Positions 1-5,823 of a stretch of DNA of 13,497 nucleotides are shown one piece after another. Position numbers and translations under genes: made by a program. The notes below the pieces were generated by a model. That model saw only the letters and a list, made by a program, of their open reading frames with translations. It had not been told where the DNA came from and did no database searches. Source of the stretch: CALMSM01 sp964534095 (lineage in GTDB: Bacteria > Patescibacteriota > Saccharimonadia > Saccharimonadales > CALMSM01); the NCBI GenBank assembly GCA_964534095.1, contig CAZHPF010000017.1:1-13497 (forward strand), in the 5' to 3' direction. Each line of letters opens with the position of its first letter. Within the stretch, counting starts at the first letter, position 1.

Positions 1-2001
1 GAAAGCCTTACTCCTGTCGTTACTCCACCTTCTGCAGAAGTTGTGGCAAGCATTGTGCAGGATGGCCTTCTTGCGCAAGAAGAAGTAGATGTGCTGCGGC
101 GTATCTCGAAACACGTCGTGGATATGGTATATGCCCCTGATACGCAGGGAGGAGAGGATACCAAGCTAGGCGAGGAATACTGGGTACACTTCCATAATGC
201 GCCAGGTAAACATGGTGGGAGCGGACGCTCAGCACGACGAACAATAGACCCAGATGCAACGACTATGTTTAATTTAGCGACCAGTATAAGTGATCGTGGC
301 TCGATGCTTCTAGCTGGTGAAGGCAGGATGGCGGCTTTATCGAAACCATTAGCAGATGGCGAAGATACGAGCCTCGCTTATGATGCGGATATTGATGTTT
401 TGCGTGTGCTTGCCCTGATCGATGCGATGACCTATGCCAAAGGGATACCTCCTGAACGTTTAGCCGTTATTGAACGGACTATGAAAGGTGATGACGAGGC
501 CATTGAAGCGGTGCCTTTCTTCACTAGTGTGCTTTTCAATGACATTTCTGATAAGCGAAAGTTCGGAGTATCAATAGATACGTTATTTATAGGAGCCCGC
601 CGCACATTATTTACCAATAGATTAAAAGGCCAAGATAAAGAGCTGCATGCCCAAGGTATGGCACTGCTTCAGAGGTGGGTCGTTATTGGCCGCTATGGAA
701 AACAGCGTGTCGAGGCGCGCAGGAGCCGGCAAGTAGTGTCACAGGGCGAAGCCGAGGAACAAAAATCTGCAGCGATACAAGCAAACCAAAAAGTGCTAGA
801 AGCTAGCCGTCGGCTGCTAGAACTGACTAGAAGCTATGTAGATGACGAGCCCAGCACCAACAAAATGTTCGGGGCATTGGCCGTAGAAAGGTGGGTAGAG
901 CATGTGTATGAATATAACAGGACTAGAAATCCACTAACTTCCCGAAAAAAGCCCTTCACATACCGTCCTCTCCACAAAGCAATTGACCATGCTGATGGGC
1001 AAGCTAAGCTGGCGACGCTTGCGGAAGCCATACATCCGTTAGAAGCTAGAGTAGCCGTTTTAGAAGAACAGTACGCTATTGCCTCTGGAACGATCCGAAA
1101 CCTGGAACATGGGTTATCGTTGCGTCGAGCTGTGCAAGAATGGGCAGAGCCCGGGTCTAACCGGACATTATTTGACCAAGACCAAGCCCAGCAGCTAGCC
1201 GGACTTGCGCTGCAAATCATGAGTAGCCAGCGTGATCCCCGCCAATTTCAGCGAGATATGGCGGAGCTACGACATACATGGAGTGATCTAGTGTTCCTAA
1301 CCGGCAATAGAACCATAGGTCGCGGCAGATTGTTGCGTACGCTGGATACGTTGGCCGAATGGTATGAGACAGCGCCTGCTTCCTTGCTTGGTAGTGCCCA
1401 ACTGCAACCTATCTGGCAACTTGCCCGCACATTGAATCATCAAGATGCAACAGACCAACTTGCAGCTGAATCGGGTACCTCTGAAATACCAGAAATACCG
1501 CAAGACGAGGGCTCCATGCCGCGGGAACTATGGCGTATTCCCCAGGAATTTGCCCGTATGGAAGACATCGTGTCGTTTCCGCCTGGGACTACTGGCAAGC
1601 AAATTGCCCAAGAGTTGGCCGATTTTGTGCGTGACAGTTCAGCTGACGCTACAGGTTCAATTGATTGGGAGCGAATCTTTTCGTTAATTGAGCTTCGCGA
1701 TGAACTAGTAAAGCAAGGATTTACCGTCGACACGCTTCGCCTCAAGCCGGTTTCTTGGCATCCGCTGCCCCGTTTTGTCGTTGAAGTCCAAGGACCCAAT
1801 AAAAAAGTAGCAATTGTAGAAAGTCCTATCTGGGGTAACGCTACCTATATAGTAGCGGATGATGAGTGGCGAACAGTTGTCCAATTTAAGAGAGAAGAGA
1901 TGCGTGAAGAGTTTGGCGCTATCCCAAAAATTCACGAAGCACATACACCTGCTTCACAACATCGTAAAAAGTTATTCGATACGGCCATATCCGTGTCATA
2001 A
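1..2001 (+). CDS. Large protein of unknown function (5' end outside window)
   Basis: The frame is open to the first base of the window, so the true start is probably upstream. The earliest in-window start candidate is GTG at 43, which would give 652 residues. The first 14 codons (ESLTPVVTPPSAEV) read like a Pro/Thr/Val-rich linker and support continuation upstream. Residue numbers below count from the GTG. No known family is recognised. The protein looks soluble, with no signal peptide or membrane segment. Charged helical stretches near residues 225-262 and 323-365 have coiled-coil character. A Glu/Pro-rich linker (about 475-492) precedes a compact C-terminal region (about 570-650) containing VVEVQG, then AIVESPIWGNATYIV and a KREEMREEFG segment. 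The last part may be a separate small domain. A phosphoribosyltransferase-like gene follows 11 bases later on the same strand, so the two may be co-transcribed. That this is a real coding region is secure from its length; its function is unknown. Confidence 0.85.
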   Translation, partial: ESLTPVVTPPSAEVVASIVQDGLLAQEEVDVLRRISKHVVDMVYAPDTQGGEDTKLGEEYWVHFHNAPGKHGGSGRSARRTIDPDATTMFNLATSISDRGSMLLAGEGRMAALSKPLADGEDTSLAYDADIDVLRVLALIDAMTYAKGIPPERLAVIERTMKGDDEAIEAVPFFTSVLFNDISDKRKFGVSIDTLFIGARRTLFTNRLKGQDKELHAQGMALLQRWVVIGRYGKQRVEARRSRQVVSQGEAEEQKSAAIQANQKVLEASRRLLELTRSYVDDEPSTNKMFGALAVERWVEHVYEYNRTRNPLTSRKKPFTYRPLHKAIDHADGQAKLATLAEAIHPLEARVAVLEEQYAIASGTIRNLEHGLSLRRAVQEWAEPGSNRTLFDQDQAQQLAGLALQIMSSQRDPRQFQRDMAELRHTWSDLVFLTGNRTIGRGRLLRTLDTLAEWYETAPASLLGSAQLQPIWQLARTLNHQDATDQLAAESGTSEIPEIPQDEGSMPRELWRIPQEFARMEDIVSFPPGTTGKQIAQELADFVRDSSADATGSIDWERIFSLIELRDELVKQGFTVDTLRLKPVSWHPLPRFVVEVQGPNKKVAIVESPIWGNATYIVADDEWRTVVQFKREEMREEFGAIPKIHEAHTPASQHRKKLFDTAISVS

Positions 2002-2012
2002 TATGCTCCGTT

Positions 2013-2634
2013 ATGGCTCACGTTGAAATACTACCGTTTGATGTCCGTTATGCATTGCAATATCGTGAAGCGCAGTTGGGGGCAGATGAAGTGATGGCGT
2101 TAACAACCGGCATCCCTAACCTTGGCCTCTACGGGGTGAGTAAGCTTTTATGGCAAGCAAGACCGCTTAGATCGTATAAGCAATGTACTGCATACGTATT
2201 TATATGGGGAGCACGGTGAATTTGTACGTGCCGCAGCAGGCTCTCTCGCGGAAGTCGAGATGACCGCACTAATGCCTAAACTGGCTGAGCACAGTCGAAA
2301 ACTGGGCGCTATTGATGGTATGTACCGGCGAGCTGCTATTGCCCGTAATGGCGCGCAGGTCTATCTCATGGCACACAGTACCCTAGTTGGCGTGCGACCA
2401 TTTGCCGAGGTCAAAGGAGACAGTTTCGGCATTTTGTTTAAACCTCGTAATACACAAGATGAGTGGTCAACAGTCATAATTAACCCTGCAAACACGAGTG
2501 TATCTGACGTACACTCAGTAAGTGAGGTTCCAGGCGTTGCGGTTGTGCTAGATGATATGATATGCAGCGGTCGTACCGAAGCAGAAGTCTTAGGACGATT
2601 TCCAAGGGCAGAGTTTGTTACTGCGCAGGTCTAG
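2013..2634 (+). pseudogene. Phosphoribosyltransferase-like gene interrupted by a +1 frameshift
   Basis: The gene is split between two frames. ATG at 2013 opens a frame that stops at 2217-2219; the second frame is open from 2140 to the TAG at 2632-2634. Removing one T from the TTTT run at 2146-2149 gives one coherent 206-residue protein reading through GVSKL-YGKQDRLDRISN. Near its C-terminus (residues about 175-189) is VAVVLDDMICSGRTE. This closely resembles the PRPP-binding loop of type I phosphoribosyltransferases: a hydrophobic strand, Asp-Asp, then a small-residue turn with Gly and Thr. Only about 17 residues follow the loop, fewer than usual, so this may be a variant or shortened member. 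The substrate cannot be guessed. There is no Shine-Dalgarno before ATG 2013. The break may be a sequencing or assembly indel, a real pseudogene, or less likely a programmed shift. If the frameshift is real and not bypassed, the PRPP loop would be made only from an internal start such as ATG 2260. Confidence 0.65.
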
Positions 2635-3344
2635 GGCGTAAGGGTATATTCTTTGCGATGAGGCTCTAACCGGTACACAACGTTTTTACGTTCAATGACG
2701 ATTTGCCATCTTTTTTCTAAAGCAATTGCATACAACTCGCGGTCGGGGTTAAAAGCAACCGGGCGCTGCACCATTTCAAGCATGGGTACGTCGCTTTTGC
2801 TGTCGCCGACGGCGTAACTATGCTCAAATGTCAGGTTATGTTTTTTAATAAGTTGTCTGAGGACAGTTTCTTTGTGGTGGCTCGCTACGAACTTTTGGCC
2901 GGTGAATTTGTTTGACTGGCGTTCGTAACGTGTGCCCGCCCAGTCGTCAAATCCGTAGTGTTTGGCAACCTCGGCTACCAGTTCTTCGTGCGATCCGGAG
3001 ATAGCCAGTAGGGTGTAACCTTTCTTTTTGAGCGTGGCTGCCAGGTCGCGTGTGAATGTGTATACCTGGTCTTTATACTCTTCAATAATTCCTGATACCA
3101 ACGTGTCGAAAGCCGTAGGAGAAACATTTGGCAGAGCTTTTTCGTAAGTAGTGATAAGCGTCCATTCGTAGTCCCGAAACGAATAACCTGCCTCGCGGCG
3201 CTTCCAGCGCATACGTGCTTCGTGGAGCTCTTTGACGGCGTGCCCGCCCAACAAACCACCTTTGGCGAGTCTATCAACAATAGTATGGTACAGCTGCCAG
3301 CGTATAAGTGTCCCGTCAATATCGAATACTGCAAACTTCTTCAT
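2631..3344 (-). CDS. HAD-IB family phosphatase (SerB-like)
   Basis: A 237-residue soluble hydrolase of the haloacid dehalogenase superfamily, subfamily IB, the group containing phosphoserine phosphatase. All four motifs are present. DIDGT at 8-12 has nucleophile Asp8 and acid/base Asp10. ISGS at 115-118 carries motif II Ser116. Lys158 sits in HHKET. GDSKSD at 180-185 provides the Mg2+-binding Asp181 and Asp185. PVAFNPD (195-201) matches the segment that follows motif IV in SerB relatives. A helical cap lies between motifs I and II. The family dephosphorylates small phosphate esters through an aspartyl-phosphate; the substrate here is unknown, and serB should not be assumed. The gene is convergent with the phosphoribosyltransferase-like gene and their stop codons overlap. 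There is no Shine-Dalgarno before its ATG. A TACAGT box ends 6 bases upstream, suggesting a leaderless mRNA. Confidence 0.88.
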   Translation of the reverse strand: MKKFAVFDIDGTLIRWQLYHTIVDRLAKGGLLGGHAVKELHEARMRWKRREAGYSFRDYEWTLITTYEKALPNVSPTAFDTLVSGIIEEYKDQVYTFTRDLAATLKKKGYTLLAISGSHEELVAEVAKHYGFDDWAGTRYERQSNKFTGQKFVASHHKETVLRQLIKKHNLTFEHSYAVGDSKSDVPMLEMVQRPVAFNPDRELYAIALEKRWQIVIERKNVVYRLEPHRKEYTLTP

Positions 3345-3350
3345 GTTCTC

Positions 3351-3377
3351 ACTGTAGCATACTGGACTTTTGGGTCG
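3351..3377 (-). promoter_or_regulatory. Possible promoter of the HAD-IB gene, leaderless type
   Basis: Reading the minus strand, TACAGT (3351-3356, 4 of 6 to TATAAT) is preceded by a 15-16 base spacer and a weak TCGACC (-35-like). It ends exactly 6 bases before the ATG at 3344. Transcription would then start at or next to the start codon, which fits the absence of a Shine-Dalgarno. Both boxes are imperfect, so this is tentative. Confidence 0.3.
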
Positions 3378-3408
3378 AGCGATGATACAGTAACGCTTGT
3401 AAATTAAT

Positions 3409-3432
3409 CGTGGTGACTAAAAGTCGTTGACG
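3409..3432. repeat. Interrupted palindrome upstream of rpsJ
   Basis: GACT (3415-3418) and AGTC (3422-3425) form a 4-bp inverted repeat around AAA. CGT (3409-3411) and ACG (3430-3432) pair again further out, separated by mismatches. It lies in the divergent intergenic region between the HAD-IB gene and rpsJ, so it could be an operator. It is short enough to be chance. Confidence 0.25.
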
Positions 3433-3441
3433 AGCCTTCTC

Positions 3442-3447
3442 TATAAG
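3442..3447 (+). promoter_or_regulatory. Possible -10 box for rpsJ
   Basis: TATAAG matches five of six bases of the sigma-70 -10 consensus. It lies 36 bases before the rpsJ ATG, leaving room for a leader of about 30 bases that includes the Shine-Dalgarno. The hexamer 17 bases upstream (AAAAGT) is a poor -35. The nearby TTGACG (3427-3432) is only 9 bases away, too close to pair with it. Confidence 0.35.
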
Positions 3448-3483
3448 CCGCCAAAGATGTTACATCACAAAGGAGTAATACCT

Positions 3484-3825
3484 ATGGCTGACGCCAAAAA
3501 AACAGCAACCGACAAACCTACTAAACAGCGTGTTCGTATCCGTTTGAAAGCGTATGACCACAAGGTGATTGACCAGGCAGCTAAACAAATCGTCGATACG
3601 GCTATCCGTACCGGTGCTACCATTGCCGGCCCTATTCCGTTGCCAACACAGCGCTCTACATTCACTGTCGTTAAAAGCCCCCATGTGTACAAAAAAGGTC
3701 GTGAACAGTTTGAAATGCGCACCCATAAACGCCTTATTGATGTATTCGACCCAACTCCCAAAACCGTTGACAGCCTCATGAACTTGAGTCTTCCTGCTGG
3801 TTGCGACGCCGAAATCAAGATGTAA
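3484..3825 (+). CDS. rpsJ: 30S ribosomal protein S10
   Basis: S10 is a 30S head protein near S3 and S14, and in many bacteria it also works as NusE in transcription antitermination. The 113-residue product contains the S10 core: QRVRIRLKAYDHKVIDQ (15-31), RTGATIAGPIPLPTQR (42-57) and FEMRTHKRLIDVFDPTPKTVD (76-96). It is about ten residues longer than typical because of a Lys/Thr-rich N-terminus. The ATG at 3484 is chosen because AAAGGAG (3469-3475) lies 8 bases upstream; the frame is open to an ATG at 3427, but that would overlap the promoter region and add residues unlike S10. Unusually, rplC does not follow. Three non-ribosomal genes intervene, and upstream is a divergent HAD phosphatase in place of tuf, fusA or rpsG. 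Confidence 0.97.
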   Translation: MADAKKTATDKPTKQRVRIRLKAYDHKVIDQAAKQIVDTAIRTGATIAGPIPLPTQRSTFTVVKSPHVYKKGREQFEMRTHKRLIDVFDPTPKTVDSLMNLSLPAGCDAEIKM

Positions 3826-3853
3826 TTTTGCGTAATCACCAAGATTAAGCCTC

Positions 3854-4471
3854 ATGCGACCACTTGTTATTGATTCTATGCCACCGACCCATATTGCGCG
3901 CGCTGACCTTGACTGGACAGATATACAGGGTCAAGTCAGCATTAACATTAGCTCCGCGCGTCTCTTTGAGAAAGACGAAGACATAGCAGAAGTAGCTCGA
4001 CCGTTTTTAGGTGTATTACGTATCATTGACCAAGATGCACGTTCATATTACGGAGGAGAGCCAAATCTTATACATCATTTCGAAGGTTTTTCAGATGGTT
4101 TTATGCCCCAATCATTACTGTCTGTGTATGCCCGAAGGCTAAGAATGGATTACGGCAACGGAACAAACCGCGCCGGCGCAGTCCATCTAGATATTGATAG
4201 GATGGGACTTACTTATCTATCGGCAAGTCATGACCCAACACTACATCAACTTGGCCGATTTTTCACCGTTGGGGCGAAAACATCGCTTCAAGCCACGCTA
4301 ACCTCGCTGTTGCTCGCTTTGCAATCGCCAAGGTCAGCTATGTTTCAAGCACTTCCTGAGGAAATTGTCCGGATAGACCCTCTAGAAGGCGCTCATGCGT
4401 CACCGCGAAGGGTGCTTATCCCATATCAGCATCAGGCGTTTTTCAGAGACATCGTCACGGTGCAAGAATAA
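3854..4471 (+). CDS. Protein of unknown function between rpsJ and the Nudix gene
   Basis: A 205-residue protein with no recognised family. It is soluble, with no membrane segment or signal peptide. Its middle part holds a Tyr/Gly/Asn-rich segment (YARRLRMDYGNGTNRAG, 92-108) and then a His/Asp pair in VHLDIDRMGL (110-119). A hydrophobic helix (about 145-158) precedes a basic, Pro-containing C-terminus. No catalytic signature can be named. The start at ATG 3854 has no Shine-Dalgarno; ATG 3878 (MPPTHIARAD) is an alternative. It begins 28 bases after the rpsJ stop, so read-through transcription from rpsJ and reinitiation are possible. The Nudix gene follows after 17 bases. The length of the uninterrupted frame and the tight spacing support a real gene. 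Confidence 0.7.
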   Translation: MRPLVIDSMPPTHIARADLDWTDIQGQVSINISSARLFEKDEDIAEVARPFLGVLRIIDQDARSYYGGEPNLIHHFEGFSDGFMPQSLLSVYARRLRMDYGNGTNRAGAVHLDIDRMGLTYLSASHDPTLHQLGRFFTVGAKTSLQATLTSLLLALQSPRSAMFQALPEEIVRIDPLEGAHASPRRVLIPYQHQAFFRDIVTVQE

Positions 4472-4476
4472 CAAGG

Positions 4477-4482
4477 TATAAT
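4477..4482 (+). promoter_or_regulatory. Perfect -10 box of the Nudix gene; probably leaderless
   Basis: TATAAT matches the sigma-70 -10 consensus exactly and ends 6 bases before the ATG at 4489. The predicted transcription start falls on or beside the A of the ATG. No Shine-Dalgarno is present. The hexamer 17 bases upstream (GTCACG) is a weak -35, so promoter strength is uncertain. Confidence 0.55.
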
Positions 4483-4488
4483 GTAGCC

Positions 4489-4953
4489 ATGAAAGTTATC
4501 GATAAAAAGTCTGACATGCAGCGAGGGGTTGACCATATTGGAGTGTCTGCCGCTGCCGTTATTCATGACGGCAAAGGAAGTATTTTGCTCATGCAGCGCG
4601 GCCCAAAAGCCCGTGATGAAAACGGGCGCTGGGATGTGTGTGGCGGTGCTATAGAGTTCGGCGAGTCTATTGATGAAGCTCTCAGGCGAGAGATTATGGA
4701 AGAACTCTGCGTAGAGCCTACAGAGATAGATTTTCTCACCGCCTACGATGCTCATCGTGAACACGCGGGTGACAAAACTCATTGGATTTGTTTGCTTCAC
4801 AGCGCGCAGGTTGACCCTAGTAAAGTAAAAATCGGTGAACCAGAAAAGATTTCAGCTATTGGTTGGTTTAGGTTAAACCAAATCCCTTCTCCACCACATT
4901 CTATGCTATACAAAGCCCTCGCTGCCGCTCAGCAAGCAGGAATTATTACATGA
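4489..4953 (+). CDS. Nudix hydrolase
   Basis: A 154-residue Nudix-fold protein. Nudix enzymes cleave nucleoside diphosphates linked to another group, such as oxidised or non-canonical NTPs and sugar nucleotides. The Nudix box spans residues 53-75: Gly53, Glu59, then REIMEEL at 67-73, with Glu68, Glu71 and Glu72 as the metal-binding positions. The usual Gly just before the end of the box is Cys74. WDVCGGAIEFGES (48-60) and LLMQRGPKARDENGRW (33-48) resemble the MutT/ADP-ribose pyrophosphatase type. HWICLLHSAQ near 96-105 is a core strand. The substrate cannot be deduced. The stop overlaps the start of the HAD gene (ATGA), so the two are probably made together. A likely leaderless promoter sits immediately upstream. 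Both genes may remove damaged or excess metabolites, but that is inference. Confidence 0.9.
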   Translation: MKVIDKKSDMQRGVDHIGVSAAAVIHDGKGSILLMQRGPKARDENGRWDVCGGAIEFGESIDEALRREIMEELCVEPTEIDFLTAYDAHREHAGDKTHWICLLHSAQVDPSKVKIGEPEKISAIGWFRLNQIPSPPHSMLYKALAAAQQAGIIT

Positions 4954-5621
4954 TAAAAGCCGTTATACTTGATCTTGACGATACGATTTTCATGACAGAG
5001 GCTGCCTGCTTTGCGCTTGAGAATGATGTGCTGCGCCAGATGGGGAGGGAACCGATGTCTCGCAAAGTGCACTTACAGACATGGGGTAGGCCATTGTTTG
5101 ATGCAATTGTTGACCGCTCGCCGGGTATTGATGTTGAGGCTTTTCGAGCGGCATACGATCCATTCATAAAGCGCTATGTTGAAAAGGGAATGCTTGATGT
5201 AGTGTCACAGGGCACACTGGATGCGATTGACATGCTACGTAGCGAACTGAAGAAAGCAGTGCTGGCATTGACCGGTCGTGAGGAGTCAGAGCTCAAACAC
5301 TTGTTCGTTCCGGAGCATCCCCTCGGCTCACGACTCGAAGTAATTTATCACAAAGATAATATGTCTTATCATAAGCCCGATCCTCGTGCATTTGAGCATA
5401 TTGAAGCTGAGCATGGTTGGTTGCCTGAAGAATGTGTCTATGTGGGCGATTCGGTAAGTGATGCTCAGGCAGCCAAAGGCGCAGGCTTGCATTTTGTAGC
5501 GAGCCTGGAGAGCGGCTTGCGCCAGCGAGCCGATTTTGCCGATTGGCCGGTTGACGCGTTCATTATGAGTATTTCTGAGCTTGTACCGGTAATTCGAAAG
5601 CTTGATGCACAAGTAGTTTAA
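4950..5621 (+). CDS. HAD-superfamily hydrolase (phosphoglycolate phosphatase-like)
   Basis: A 223-residue haloacid dehalogenase hydrolase with all core motifs. DLDDT at 8-12 has nucleophile Asp8 and Asp10. LTGR at 107-110 carries motif II Thr108. Lys142 lies in YHKPDPRAF, the classic motif III of the beta-phosphoglucomutase and phosphoglycolate phosphatase type. GDSVSD at 166-171 gives the Mg2+-binding acids. A helical cap fills residues about 15-85. The family transfers phosphate from small metabolites via an aspartyl-phosphate; the substrate is unknown. The ATG overlaps the Nudix stop (ATGA at 4950-4953), indicating translational coupling, with only a weak AGGA about 10 bases upstream. It is followed by 202 bases without a gene, and then rplC. 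Confidence 0.9.
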   Translation: MIKAVILDLDDTIFMTEAACFALENDVLRQMGREPMSRKVHLQTWGRPLFDAIVDRSPGIDVEAFRAAYDPFIKRYVEKGMLDVVSQGTLDAIDMLRSELKKAVLALTGREESELKHLFVPEHPLGSRLEVIYHKDNMSYHKPDPRAFEHIEAEHGWLPEECVYVGDSVSDAQAAKGAGLHFVASLESGLRQRADFADWPVDAFIMSISELVPVIRKLDAQVV

Positions 5622-5644
5622 ACCGGAGTAGAATAAACAACACA

Positions 5645-5674
5645 TTGACAGAAGTGTAGTGATTCTGTTAATCT
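5645..5674 (+). promoter_or_regulatory. Promoter candidate for the rplC ribosomal-protein operon
   Basis: TTGACA (5645-5650) is a perfect -35 box. An 18-base spacer leads to TAATCT (5669-5674), preceded by TG at 5666-5667 in the extended -10 position. The -10 itself is weak (3 of 6). Transcription would start near 5680-5682 and give a leader of about 140 bases before rplC. The long intergenic gap after the HAD gene supports a promoter here. Confidence 0.5.
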
Positions 5675-5678
5675 GTAA

Positions 5679-5736
5679 TGGTATATCAATCAAAAGTTCT
5701 TGGTTAGATGTATGGGTCACCTGCTGCTATATACCA
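5679..5736 (+). promoter_or_regulatory. Stem-forming leader element upstream of rplC
   Basis: TGGTATAT (5679-5686) and ATATACCA (5729-5736) form a perfect 8-bp inverted repeat enclosing 42 bases. Inside, AATCAA (5688-5693) can pair with TTGGTT (5700-5705), including one U-G pair. From the predicted start near 5680 the outer stem would sit at the very 5' end of the mRNA. In many bacteria the S10 operon leader is an RNA target for a ribosomal protein such as L4. Whether this element plays that part is inference. Confidence 0.4.
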
Positions 5737-5823
5737 ATAACAGAGGTAGAAACCGACATCAGCCAAGCATTTTTATGTCAGTCTTTTGCAAGATTGACCG
5801 CTAATAATCCAAGTAAGGAACGT

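Noticed and set aside
2140..2219. Programmed -1 frameshift in the phosphoribosyltransferase-like gene
   Set aside because: The change from the first to the second frame is +1 (or -2), so a classic -1 slip cannot join the two frames.
3427..3447. TTGACG plus TATAAG as a complete sigma-70 promoter
   Set aside because: The spacer is only 9 bases, far from the required 16-18.
3427..3483. In-frame ATG 19 codons upstream of the chosen rpsJ start
   Set aside because: It falls on the promoter region and lacks a ribosome binding site, while ATG 3484 has AAAGGAG correctly placed.
3826..3853. Terminator after rpsJ
   Set aside because: No GC-rich hairpin followed by a T-run is present in the short gap.
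5659..5823. 55-codon in-frame extension upstream of rplC
   Set aside because: The residues are unlike any L3 N-terminus and overlap the promoter and leader structure; ATG 5824 has a Shine-Dalgarno and the family start.
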